Shown here piece after piece: positions 6,856 to 14,306 of a DNA stretch of 15,236 nt; the first letter of the stretch is position 1; every line of letters starts with the position of its first letter. The notes under the pieces are model-generated. The model saw only the letters and a program-made list of their open reading frames with translations. It was not told the origin of the DNA and did no database searches. A program made the translations under genes and the position numbers. Origin of the DNA: RGIG3994 sp045589735. GTDB lineage: Bacteria; Bacillota; Clostridia; Oscillospirales; CAG-272. The stretch covers positions 1-15,236 of the forward strand of contig JAZNPQ010000019.1 in the NCBI GenBank assembly GCA_045589735.1, written 5' to 3'.

Positions 6856-8986
6856 CTGTTTCTCTTTGAAGTGTGAACATATTTGTAACTCTGTCAAAAA
6901 GCTCCTTGTGCGATGAGAGAGTGGGGTCGGATTCAAGCAGCTTTTTTGACGCGGCGAAGGCAGAAGAGAGAACTGCCGTGTCGTCGCAAAGATCGGCTAT
7001 CTTGAATTTTACGCCGCCGCTTTGCCGAACCGTTTCGTCACCGTTTCCTCGAAGAAAATCACCCGGACCGCGCATGGCAAGGTCTTTTTCGGCAATAGCA
7101 AAGCCGTCGTAGCAGGATTTCATTATATCAAGACGCTGACGGGCGTTTTCCGAGCATTGCTCAAGGCTCTCACCGCCGTATACCAATATACAGTACGATT
7201 TTCGGCTTCCGCGTCCGACACGACCTCTTAACTGATGAAGCTGAGAAAGACCGAAGCGCTCGGCGTTTTCAACTATCATAAGGCAGGCATTGGGAACGTT
7301 AACGCCGACCTCGATGACGGTGGTCGATACGAGTATTTGTGTCTTTCCTTCGGAAAAGCGCCGCATTATAGCGTCTTTTTCTTTGGCTTTAAGCTTTCCG
7401 TGGACGAACTCGACAGAGAATTCGGGAAATTCATTTTTTAATTCCTCGGCATACTGTACCGCCGCCTTAAGCGGTGGCGCGGTGTCGGGACGGATTCCGC
7501 TTTCAAGAAGCTCGGAAAGAGAGACCTCGTCGTCGGCGGTTTCTTTTTCTTCAACAGCAGGGCACACGATATATACCTGACCACCCGAAAGAACGTTTTT
7601 TCTTATAAATCCGTTTAGCCTTTGACGGTAGCTCCCGTCAACCGCGAAGGTGTCAACACGCTGACGCCCGGGCGGTATTTCATCAATTACCGACATATCA
7701 AGGTCGCCGTACATAGCAAGAGCGAGTGAACGGGGGATCGGCGTTGCGCTCATGACGAGAGTGTGCGCCTTGCTTGATTTTTGAGAGAGCGCGGCGCGCT
7801 GAAGAACGCCGAATCGGTGTTGCTCGTCTGTGACTATAACACCCGGACGTGAAAATTCAACGCCGTCTGAGAGAAGCGCCTGAGTACCTATAACTATATC
7901 AAGCTCACCCGAGACAAGGGCGGCTTTTATTTTTGCTTTTTTTGCCGCTGTGGTTGCACCGATGAGAAGCTCGACCGAGAAACCGAGACCTCCGAGAAGC
8001 TCGGAAAGGTCAGAAAAGTGCTGACGCGCAAGTATTTCTGTGGGAGCCATAAGAGCCGCCTGATATCCGCTTTTTGCGGCTATATAGATAGCCGCAGCGG
8101 CACATACCGTTTTACCGCATCCGACGTCACCGATAAGAATTCTGTTCATAGGACTGTCATAAGACATATCGCGCCGTATCTCTTCGATACTGCGCTTTTG
8201 CGCGTTGGTCAAGGGAAAGGGAAGCGCAGATGTGAATTCTGACAGATCGTTTTGGCGGCAGACAGGCGCTCCTGTAGCCCTTATCTTTTTCCTTGTAAGC
8301 GCAAGACCGAGCGCAAAGGTAAAAAACTCATCGAAAATAAGCCTTCTCTTTGCCGCGGCAAGGGCGACGAAGTTTTCGGGATTGTGAATGTTTTTGAGCG
8401 CGTAATTTTTTGTACAAAGCTTATATTCAAGACGAAGCTCGTTTGGAAGGTCGTCGGGTATCTCTTTTCCGCAAAGTGCCGATGCCTGAGCTATATTTTC
8501 TGTTATCAGCTTTTGTGTAAGTCCTTCACTGAGTCGGTATACGGGAATGAGGTCACGCAGAGCAGTGTCTGAATAATACGGCTCATAAGCAGGAGACGAC
8601 ATTGTAAAATGACGGCCGACCTTTTCAACCTTTCCCCAAAAGCGGAATGTTGAGCCGAGAGGGAACTTGTCCTTTAAAAAATCCTGATTGAAAAAGGTTA
8701 TCTCAGCCATAGCGCTGTCGTCGTATGCCTTGAATTTTAACATAGACATATGTCGGCTTCTGATACGCACTGATTTAGGCTCTGTTGCAACAGTCAGAAC
8801 AACGGCGTGCTTTATGTCGGGGGCGGTTATATCGGTAAGTAATTCAATGTTTCCGCGATTTTCATAGGCGCGCGGATAGTGACAGATGAGGTCGCCTGCC
8901 GTAAATATATTCTGTTTTGCGTATGCCTCTGCCTTGACGGGACCGACCCCGCGAAGCTTGGTTATAGGTGTGTTAAGTACGCTCAC
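6848..8986 (-). CDS. recG: ATP-dependent DNA helicase RecG
   Basis: Branch-migrating, fork-remodelling double-strand DNA translocase of recombinational repair; cytoplasmic; 712 residues, slightly longer than the usual 680-695. An N-terminal wedge/OB domain (with HYPRAYENRGN at 36-46) precedes the SF2 helicase: Walker A GDVGCGKT (286-293), DEQH box (387-390), SATPIPRS (413-420), VSTTVIEVGVNVP and motif VI QLRGRVGRG (585-593). The C-terminal GPGDFL element (640-645) is followed by a few extra residues before RQSGG. The start is GTG 8986, since no ATG lies near, 6 bp after the radA stop. It is second in a radA-recG operon and ends inside the shared terminator. Confidence 0.97.
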   Translation of the reverse strand: MSVLNTPITKLRGVGPVKAEAYAKQNIFTAGDLICHYPRAYENRGNIELLTDITAPDIKHAVVLTVATEPKSVRIRSRHMSMLKFKAYDDSAMAEITFFNQDFLKDKFPLGSTFRFWGKVEKVGRHFTMSSPAYEPYYSDTALRDLIPVYRLSEGLTQKLITENIAQASALCGKEIPDDLPNELRLEYKLCTKNYALKNIHNPENFVALAAAKRRLIFDEFFTFALGLALTRKKIRATGAPVCRQNDLSEFTSALPFPLTNAQKRSIEEIRRDMSYDSPMNRILIGDVGCGKTVCAAAAIYIAAKSGYQAALMAPTEILARQHFSDLSELLGGLGFSVELLIGATTAAKKAKIKAALVSGELDIVIGTQALLSDGVEFSRPGVIVTDEQHRFGVLQRAALSQKSSKAHTLVMSATPIPRSLALAMYGDLDMSVIDEIPPGRQRVDTFAVDGSYRQRLNGFIRKNVLSGGQVYIVCPAVEEKETADDEVSLSELLESGIRPDTAPPLKAAVQYAEELKNEFPEFSVEFVHGKLKAKEKDAIMRRFSEGKTQILVSTTVIEVGVNVPNACLMIVENAERFGLSQLHQLRGRVGRGSRKSYCILVYGGESLEQCSENARQRLDIMKSCYDGFAIAEKDLAMRGPGDFLRGNGDETVRQSGGVKFKIADLCDDTAVLSSAFAASKKLLESDPTLSSHKELFDRVTNMFTLQRETVN

Positions 8987-8992
8987 GTATAT

Positions 8993-10378
8993 TTACTGCT
9001 CCTTTTTTTCGGATTTTAAGACCTTAAGGGCTTCATAAATGGTTTTTATGGGAATTATTTCAATGCCGGGGATATCGAGCTTACGGCTTTCTACGTTTTT
9101 TGACGGAACGATAGCCTTGGTAAATCCGAGACGAGCCGCCTCACGCACACGCTGATCAAGATTTGAAACAGCGCGGCACTCGCCTGAAAGTCCAAGCTCG
9201 CCTATCGCTATAAGCTCGTCGGGTACGACCTTGTCTGTAAGACTTGATATAAGAGCGAGCGCGGCGGCAAGGTCAGAAGCCGTCTCGTCAAGACGCAGAC
9301 CTCCGATGACGTTAGTATAAACATCCGCCGCCGAAAATCTCATACCGAGACGTTTTTCAAGTACAGCGAGAATAAGACACATACGGTTATAGTCAAGTCC
9401 GCTCGAATTGCGTCGGGGAGCAGGGTAGGGCGTCGGAGTAACGAGCGCCTGTATCTCGGCAATTATAGGCCGAGTACCCTCAAGAGTGCATGCTGCACAG
9501 TTGCCCGAAACGTTTTTAGGTCTGCCCGAAAGCAGCATTTCGGACGGATTCGGCACCTCAATCAGACCCTTGTCGGTCATCTCGAAAACGCCTATCTCAT
9601 TGGTAGAGCCGTAACGGTTTTTGATAGCTCTTATTATGCGGTAGGACTGCTGACGCTCGCCCTCAAAGTATAGCACCGCGTCAACCATATGCTCGAGCAC
9701 CTTTGGACCCGCAATACCGCCTTCCTTGTTGACATGCCCGACGAGAATTACCGAGATGCCGTGACGCTTTGCCTTTTCAATAAATGAAAAAGCACATTCA
9801 CGAACCTGTGTCACACTGCCGGGAGCCGACGCGGAGTTTGGACTGTATATGGTTTGTATAGAGTCGGTAATAATGATGTCGGGCTTTAATTTAGCGGCTT
9901 CGGAGAGTATGTTTTCAATATTTGTTTCGGTAAGTATATGAAGATTATTTCCTTTGATACCGAGACGCTTTGCGCGGAGCTTAAGCTGTCCGCCCGATTC
10001 CTCGCCCGAAACGTAAAGCACGCGGCGACCGTCTCCGAGAGCGTCGGATATCTGCATAAGAAGCGTGGATTTTCCTATACCCGGTTCACCTGAAAGCAGA
10101 ACGACAGAACCCGAAACGATACCGCCGCCAAGCACACGGTCAAGCTCCGACATACCCGTCTCCGAGCGAATGTAATCGGGAACTTCAAGCTCTGAAAAGC
10201 TGACAGCGTGAGATGGGTCGTGTACAACTGCGCGAATATTTTTTGGAACGGTTACGGATGACGCGACCTCTTCTTCCTCAAAGCTGTTCCAAGCACCGCA
10301 GCTTGGGCATTTGCCGAGCCACTTAAGACTTTTGTATTCGCATTCGTTACATATATATACAGTTTTGCCTGCCTTCAT
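8993..10378 (-). CDS. radA: DNA repair protein RadA (Sms)
   Basis: RecA-like ATPase, a branch-migration helicase that processes recombination intermediates with RecA; 461 residues, the usual length. It has an N-terminal C4 zinc finger (C10, C13, C24, C27), a RecA-type core with Walker A GEPGIGKST (97-105) and Walker B DIIITDS, the RadA-specific KNRYG motif (253-257; usually KNRFG) and a C-terminal Lon-protease-like domain (about 290-450) without need for protease activity. AAAAGGCGG (10386-10394 on the minus strand) sits 7 bases before the ATG. It is transcribed from its own promoter (10411-10439) and followed after 6 bp by recG, another branch-migration enzyme. Confidence 0.97.
   Translation of the reverse strand: MKAGKTVYICNECEYKSLKWLGKCPSCGAWNSFEEEEVASSVTVPKNIRAVVHDPSHAVSFSELEVPDYIRSETGMSELDRVLGGGIVSGSVVLLSGEPGIGKSTLLMQISDALGDGRRVLYVSGEESGGQLKLRAKRLGIKGNNLHILTETNIENILSEAAKLKPDIIITDSIQTIYSPNSASAPGSVTQVRECAFSFIEKAKRHGISVILVGHVNKEGGIAGPKVLEHMVDAVLYFEGERQQSYRIIRAIKNRYGSTNEIGVFEMTDKGLIEVPNPSEMLLSGRPKNVSGNCAACTLEGTRPIIAEIQALVTPTPYPAPRRNSSGLDYNRMCLILAVLEKRLGMRFSAADVYTNVIGGLRLDETASDLAAALALISSLTDKVVPDELIAIGELGLSGECRAVSNLDQRVREAARLGFTKAIVPSKNVESRKLDIPGIEIIPIKTIYEALKVLKSEKKEQ
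8999..9002 (-). promoter_or_regulatory. Ribosome binding site for the GTG start of recG
   Basis: On the minus strand AAAGGAGC is encoded within the last codons of radA, with GGAG at 8999-9002, 12 bases before GTG 8986. The spacing is long and the start codon weak, so recG is probably translated modestly and coupled to radA. Confidence 0.6.
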
Positions 10379-10410
10379 ATCTAAACCGCCTTTTACACTT
10401 TATTCACCTC

Positions 10411-10439
10411 ATTATACTATAATAAAAGACAAAAATCAA
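10411..10439 (-). promoter_or_regulatory. Sigma-A promoter of radA-recG
   Basis: On the minus strand TTGATT (10434-10439), 17-bp spacer, TATAAT (10411-10416). The -35 box overlaps the stop codon of the upstream amidase gene (10436-10438). No terminator separates the two genes, so read-through from the amidase gene may add to this promoter. Confidence 0.8.
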
Positions 10440-11188
10440 GAGTCGGCGGTGCTTATTTCCAAAATACTTTTATGTAGCGACGTAGCAATAACAAGCGCAA
10501 GCCTTTGGCGGTATTCGGGATCATTAAGCCTTTCTGCGTCGCCCTGATTACTTAGAAATCCACATTCTATAAGAATAGCCGGGCAGGTGAGAGAATCGAG
10601 AAGATAAATATTTTCTCCCGCGGGTTTTATCTGCCTGTTGCTTCCGGTGTTCAGATTTTTAATTACCGAGTCTCGCAGGTTTTTCGCTAGGGTTTTGCTG
10701 TTTTCGTTGTTAAGCGAATAGTAGACCTCAAGACCGTTGTATTTTTCTATGGGAAATGCGTTCATATGGATACTCACAAAAACGGGAGACTCAACCGCCT
10801 CTGCAATATCACGTCTTGCTCTCAGATCTTGGTTTTTAAGAGTTCCGCCTGTTCCCGAGGAGAGCATAACGTCCTCGGTCCTCGTCATAACTACGTCTAC
10901 TCCCGACGCTGTCAGCATATCTCGCAAAATAAGCGATATTTCAAGATTAAGCTCTTTTTCGTAAGCAGAGCTTACACCGATAGCTCCACCGTCACGCCCA
11001 CCGTGCCCGGGGTCAATAACGACGGTAAGGGTGTCGTCAGGCTTTGATATTGTCGCGAGAGCGACCGAGGTACGCTTTCCGATATGCTCCCAGAACGCGC
11101 AAATAGAATAACCTATAGCAATAAATATCATCGAAAATACCAAAAATCCGAGAGCGTAGGAAAGAGAGCCGTCTTTTGTTTTTTTCAT
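10436..11188 (-). CDS. cwlD: N-acetylmuramoyl-L-alanine amidase (Amidase_3), CwlD-like
   Basis: Zinc amidase that cuts the bond between N-acetylmuramic acid and L-alanine in peptidoglycan. In CwlD this step starts muramic-delta-lactam formation in spore cortex. The 250-residue product has one N-terminal membrane segment (about 12-32), then a single Amidase_3 domain: DPGHGGRDGG (H62), YEKELN (E77), VSIHMNAF (H141) and ILIECGFLSN (catalytic E208). No wall-binding repeats or SPOR domain are present, which together with size matches CwlD rather than a vegetative autolysin such as CwlC or LytC. The domain is certain; the cwlD name is moderately supported. GGAGG lies 10 bases before ATG 11188. A TATAAT (11219-11224) precedes it, without a good -35. 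Confidence 0.85.
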   Translation of the reverse strand: MKKTKDGSLSYALGFLVFSMIFIAIGYSICAFWEHIGKRTSVALATISKPDDTLTVVIDPGHGGRDGGAIGVSSAYEKELNLEISLILRDMLTASGVDVVMTRTEDVMLSSGTGGTLKNQDLRARRDIAEAVESPVFVSIHMNAFPIEKYNGLEVYYSLNNENSKTLAKNLRDSVIKNLNTGSNRQIKPAGENIYLLDSLTCPAILIECGFLSNQGDAERLNDPEYRQRLALVIATSLHKSILEISTADS

Positions 11189-11218
11189 AAATGCAATTCC
11201 TCCAAAGTGAGTTATTAC

Positions 11219-11224
11219 ATTATA
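11219..11224 (-). promoter_or_regulatory. Probable -10 element of the amidase gene
   Basis: TATAAT on the minus strand, about 30 bp before the start codon, with an appropriately placed GGAGG. No acceptable TTGACA-like box lies 16-18 bp upstream (GAATTA at best). The gene may use an activator, an alternative sigma factor, or be weakly transcribed. Confidence 0.45.
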
Positions 11225-11248
11225 TTAAGGGATTTGTTCTATAATTCT

Positions 11249-11291
11249 AAAAAAAAAAACGAACCGCCTGTTCAAATAAGCGGTTCGTTTT
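11249..11291 (-). terminator. Intrinsic terminator of acpP
   Basis: On the minus strand a 12-bp perfect stem (arms 11280-11291 and 11256-11267, core CGAACCGC/GCGGTTCG) with a 12-base loop starts 3 bp after the ACP stop and runs into a T tract of 11 (11249-11259). It isolates acpP from the amidase gene downstream. Confidence 0.93.
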
Positions 11292-11294
11292 ATA

Positions 11295-11522
11295 TCAGTT
11301 TTTGTGTGCTTCGAGATAGTCAACAACATCCTTGATTGTGATGAATTTACCCATGTCGGTGTCATCAATCTCAAGGTTGAACTTTTCCTCGCAGTGACAT
11401 ACGAGGTCGGCAAGGTCAACAGAGCTTATTCCGAGATCTGCTGAAAGTTCGGCTTCCGGCTTGATATCATCGGGGTCGAGGAGCAGCTCGTTAACCAACA
11501 GCTCTTTAAGTTCTTCAAACAT
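11295..11522 (-). CDS. acpP: Acyl carrier protein
   Basis: Small acidic carrier, 75 residues, that holds acyl chains on a phosphopantetheine arm for fatty-acid or related synthesis; cytoplasmic. The fold signature DLGISSVDLADL aligns with the canonical DLGADSLDxVEL and marks Ser34 as the attachment site. The usual Asp-Ser-Leu is Ser-Ser-Val here, a divergent form. AGGAGG (11530-11535) lies 7 bases before the ATG. It stands alone between a perfect promoter and a strong terminator, away from any fab gene. It could be the main fatty-acid ACP or a secondary, specialised one; the diverged motif and lack of fab neighbours leave this open. Confidence 0.9.
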   Translation of the reverse strand: MFEELKELLVNELLLDPDDIKPEAELSADLGISSVDLADLVCHCEEKFNLEIDDTDMGKFITIKDVVDYLEAHKN

Positions 11523-11558
11523 AAAAAATCCTCCTAATGTAAATAGCTTTGCTCACTC

Positions 11559-11587
11559 ATTATATAAAAAAAACGAACGCTTGTCAA
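11559..11587 (-). promoter_or_regulatory. Consensus sigma-A promoter of acpP
   Basis: On the minus strand TTGACA (11582-11587), 17-bp spacer, TATAAT (11559-11564): twelve of twelve consensus bases at optimal spacing. The leader would be about 30 bases. It is divergent from the comEC promoter, with 44 bp between the two -35 boxes. Confidence 0.92.
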
Positions 11588-11631
11588 GAACATTATGAAA
11601 ATATCTCAAAAAATTTATTGATAGTTGAATA

Positions 11632-11660
11632 TTGCAAGAAATGCAGAAAAATGTTATAAT
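11632..11660 (+). promoter_or_regulatory. Sigma-A promoter of comEC
   Basis: TTGCAA (11632-11637), 17-bp spacer, TATAAT (11655-11660). The leader is about 22 bases to ATG 11690, with GGGGAG (11680-11685) only 4 bases from the start. Confidence 0.8.
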
Positions 11661-11689
11661 ATCGGAAACAACATCGAAAGGGGAGAAAA

Positions 11690-14029
11690 ATGGCACTTTT
11701 TGAGCGTAGACCGCTTATGCTTTGCTGCTTTTGTTTCTTAACTGCGGCTGTTGTCGGATTTTGTATAAACAAAACTGTCAAGATAATAATATTGCTGTCG
11801 CTTTTCCTCGCTGTTGTGGCTTTTTTTGCGACAGCTTTTAGCGTAAAGACGAAACAAAAACGAATACTTTTTGCAGTGCTTGCCGCGGCAACACTGTTTT
11901 CTGCCGTGTCTGTGACAGAATCGTTTGTATATTACGATATACACGGAGCCAAGCTTTCATCTTATATCGGAAGTACCTGCGATGTCGAATGCACCGTACT
12001 TGCAAGAAATAAAACCGAGTCGTATTTATCCGAATACACGGTTAAGCTTACCTCTATTGACGGCGAAAGCGTTAAAGGCCGCGCTGTCGTGCAGTTTCCT
12101 GAGGATATGGGATTTAAGATCGGAGAACGGGTGCGTTTTCCCGCTGATTGTGTGCCGATCTCGGAGGTTGCTCTCGGAAATTCAGACAAAATAGGGCTTT
12201 TGTCTGACGGAGTATTGATCGCCTTTGTGTCTGAATGCGAGCTTGATGACGTGGTATCATTGGGAGATAGCGAGCTTATTTCCGAGAGCTTCAAACGAAT
12301 ACAGAAGGAGCTGTCCTATACGCTTCAAAATGCGGTCGGTGGCGATGCCGGAGCGCTTTCATCGGCTGTGACTCTTGGAGACCGAGACGGTCTTTCGGAT
12401 GAAATAAAAAGAGATTTCTCTCGCTCCGGACTTTCACATCTTCTTTCACTCAGCGGTATGCATATGGCAATTATTGCCTCGTTCTTTTGCTATTTGTTAA
12501 AGCTTTGTTACGTTCCGAGACGGATACGCTCGTGTGTTATGCCGATAATTATGGTAATATATCTTTGCCTAACGGGATTTTCTTTACCGACATTACGCGC
12601 GACCGTTATGCTAAGCGCGGTATATCTTTCCTTTGTTCTTGGAGTGAAGACCGACGCAAGAACGGTGCTGTTTGCTTCGGGTACTTTTATAATTGCATTC
12701 ATGCCGTACGCCGTCTGTGACGTTGGCTTTTGGATGTCGTTCCTTGCAACGCTCGGACTTATCGTGTTTTATCCATCGTCGCTTGAAAAAGCAAAGGACA
12801 ATAAGAAGCTTAAAAGTCCAAAATATCTTTTATCGCGGTTAGCAAGGAAAATATTCGTGGCTGTGACGGTCACGCTTATTGCGGTGCTTTCGGTAATACT
12901 TTTGACACAAATGTTCTTCGGTGAGCTTTCTCTCATATCGCCGCTGTCAAATCTTTTGGTCGGATTTTCGGTAATGATAATAACGGTGCTTTCAATGCTG
13001 TGGCTGCTTATGAGCGGAATACCGTATATCGGTACAGCACTGTCGTTTCTTATAAGAGTATTATGCAATTATGTTATAAGGATAAGCGAAAAATGCTCGG
13101 ATATCAAAAATATTTGCGTTTCGTTTGAGTCTGTTTATGCAAAGATAATAATTTGGTGCTTTTGCGCGGCGGTCGCCGTTCTCTTGATAATAAAGCTGAA
13201 AAATAAGAGATTTGTTTTGTTAGCTCCGATTTCGGCGGTAATTATATTTTGTCTCTGCTTCGGAATCGACTCTGCTTTGAATGCCGATAATGCAGACGCG
13301 ACGTATATAAGACGCGGAGAATCCGAAACGCTGACGCTTGTTACGGTCGGTAAAGCAGTCATATTCGATATGACCGACGGAAACTATACTAATTACGTTT
13401 TTTCGTGGAACGAGGCGCACAGGCACGGAGCTACCGAGCTTGACACGCTCATTCTTACCCACTATCACGACAAGCACGAATACTCGGTAAGTAAGATGAT
13501 GTCCGTAATCAAGGTGCGTAGGCTTATGATACCCGAACCCGAAGATAATGAAGAGCTTTTTGCCGCGAGCGCTCTTCAGCGTATCTCGGAAAAACACGGC
13601 GCGGATTGCGTAATGTATAAGGTCCATGAGGCGACCGAAATATTTAATGACGTCACGTTTGTTCAGTACGAAAGAGGCGAGCTTTCGCGCTCGGCACAGG
13701 ATACGCTTGCTTTCAAAGTTAATTTCGGTGATGACAGCGTATCTTTTATAGGTTCGTCGTATTTTGAAAGTATGGGAGACGGAATAAACGAATACGCAAA
13801 AGATTCAAAATGTGTTATATACGGAAGTCACGGACCTAATCCAAAGAAAGAATTTACTGCGTCGGCGGTAAATACAGCACATGAGGTGATTTTTGCGGAT
13901 GAAGAATTGTTTGGTCTTGCGGAATTTGACAATGGGCTTGCGCGTGACGCTAATATAACAGTAAACTGTGAACGGTACGAAACGTATCTCTGTAAAGACC
14001 GAAAAAGCGGAACAAACAAACAAGAATAA
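11690..14029 (+). CDS. comEC: ComEC/Rec2-family DNA uptake channel protein with degenerate MBL domain
   Basis: ComEC carries single-stranded DNA across the membrane during natural transformation; 779 residues, the normal length. It has N-terminal membrane segments (about 10-80), a soluble DUF4131/OB-like domain (about 85-195), then the Competence domain with LGDRDGLSDEIKRDF and SGLSHLLSLSGMHMA (about 229-260) and further membrane segments to about residue 525, and a C-terminal metallo-beta-lactamase-like domain (about 540-770). That last domain is poorly conserved: the HxHxDH site reads HYHDKH (591-596), with Lys in the Asp position, and the usual VGQGD strand reads VTVGKAV. No comEA, comF or pilus gene is near. 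Membrane channel assignment is secure; whether the cell is competent cannot be judged here. Confidence 0.92.
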   Translation: MALFERRPLMLCCFCFLTAAVVGFCINKTVKIIILLSLFLAVVAFFATAFSVKTKQKRILFAVLAAATLFSAVSVTESFVYYDIHGAKLSSYIGSTCDVECTVLARNKTESYLSEYTVKLTSIDGESVKGRAVVQFPEDMGFKIGERVRFPADCVPISEVALGNSDKIGLLSDGVLIAFVSECELDDVVSLGDSELISESFKRIQKELSYTLQNAVGGDAGALSSAVTLGDRDGLSDEIKRDFSRSGLSHLLSLSGMHMAIIASFFCYLLKLCYVPRRIRSCVMPIIMVIYLCLTGFSLPTLRATVMLSAVYLSFVLGVKTDARTVLFASGTFIIAFMPYAVCDVGFWMSFLATLGLIVFYPSSLEKAKDNKKLKSPKYLLSRLARKIFVAVTVTLIAVLSVILLTQMFFGELSLISPLSNLLVGFSVMIITVLSMLWLLMSGIPYIGTALSFLIRVLCNYVIRISEKCSDIKNICVSFESVYAKIIIWCFCAAVAVLLIIKLKNKRFVLLAPISAVIIFCLCFGIDSALNADNADATYIRRGESETLTLVTVGKAVIFDMTDGNYTNYVFSWNEAHRHGATELDTLILTHYHDKHEYSVSKMMSVIKVRRLMIPEPEDNEELFAASALQRISEKHGADCVMYKVHEATEIFNDVTFVQYERGELSRSAQDTLAFKVNFGDDSVSFIGSSYFESMGDGINEYAKDSKCVIYGSHGPNPKKEFTASAVNTAHEVIFADEELFGLAEFDNGLARDANITVNCERYETYLCKDRKSGTNKQE

Positions 14030-14030
14030 T

Positions 14031-14061
14031 ACACAAACGGAACACAAACGGTTTGTACAAA
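14031..14061. repeat. Direct and inverted repeats upstream of the BMP promoter
   Basis: ACACAAACGG occurs twice (14031-14040 and 14042-14051). The second copy merges into the inverted repeat ACAAAC-G-GTTTGT (14044-14056) and then the palindrome TTTGTACAAA (14052-14061). This is not a convincing comEC terminator because it lacks GC pairs and a T tract. It may be a regulator site. The A-rich stretch at about 14080-14104 resembles an UP element for the promoter at 14106. Confidence 0.4.
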
Positions 14062-14105
14062 AATCACACAAATGACAAAAAAACAAAAAAATATTCAAAA
14101 TTCGA

Positions 14106-14134
14106 TTGACACAAAGGATAGGCTTTGGTATAAT
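14106..14134 (+). promoter_or_regulatory. Consensus sigma-A promoter of the BMP lipoprotein gene
   Basis: TTGACA (14106-14111), 17-bp spacer, TATAAT (14129-14134): all twelve consensus bases match. An A-rich tract lies directly upstream. Transcription should start near 14141, giving a leader of about 165 bases. Confidence 0.92.
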
Positions 14135-14140
14135 ATAAAA

Positions 14141-14293
14141 TGGATTTTGGATGTAATCGAGTTTATATTACCGAATACCGAAAATTATCCCATATAGGAC
14201 AAAAAGAGCGTATGCGGTAACGTAAGGACAAGCATGCGCTCGCTTAATTTTTGTAAGTCGGGGCAAAACCTGATTTTATATTATTTTATTTTT
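14141..14293 (+). promoter_or_regulatory. Structured 5' leader, candidate riboswitch or attenuator
   Basis: Three hairpins can be drawn. Hairpin 1 pairs GGATTTTGG (14142-14150) with 14178-14190 and contains an inner GTAAT/ATTAC stem (14053 excluded; inner arms 14153-14157 and 14167-14171). Hairpin 2 is a 10-bp stem, GAGCGTATGC (14206-14215) with GCATGCGCTC (14232-14241), one G-U pair, followed by CTTAATTTTT, so terminator-like. Hairpin 3 pairs AAGTCGGG (14255-14262) with CCTGATTT (14269-14276) and precedes a U-rich run and the ribosome site. AGGACAA occurs twice (around 14196 and 14225). I do not recognise a known riboswitch class; the purine, TPP and c-di-GMP core motifs are not met. Confidence 0.5.
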
Positions 14294-14306
14294 GGAGGAA
14301 CAGACT

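Noticed and set aside
7235..7580. Overlapping plus-strand open frames opposite recG
   Set aside because: They mirror the conserved RecG helicase domain and have no independent signals.
13220..13627. Open frame of 135 codons on the minus strand opposite comEC
   Set aside because: Antisense to conserved coding sequence, with low-quality composition and no ribosome site; treated as a shadow.
14030..14064. Terminator for comEC
   Set aside because: The short AT-rich inverted repeats lack a GC stem and a T tract; no convincing terminator was found between comEC and the next promoter.
14255..14285. TPP or c-di-GMP riboswitch fragments (AACCTGAT, GGGGCAAAACC) in the BMP leader
   Set aside because: Only short fragments resemble these classes; the paired stems and the remaining conserved cores are missing, and the fragments are explained by a simple 8-bp hairpin.
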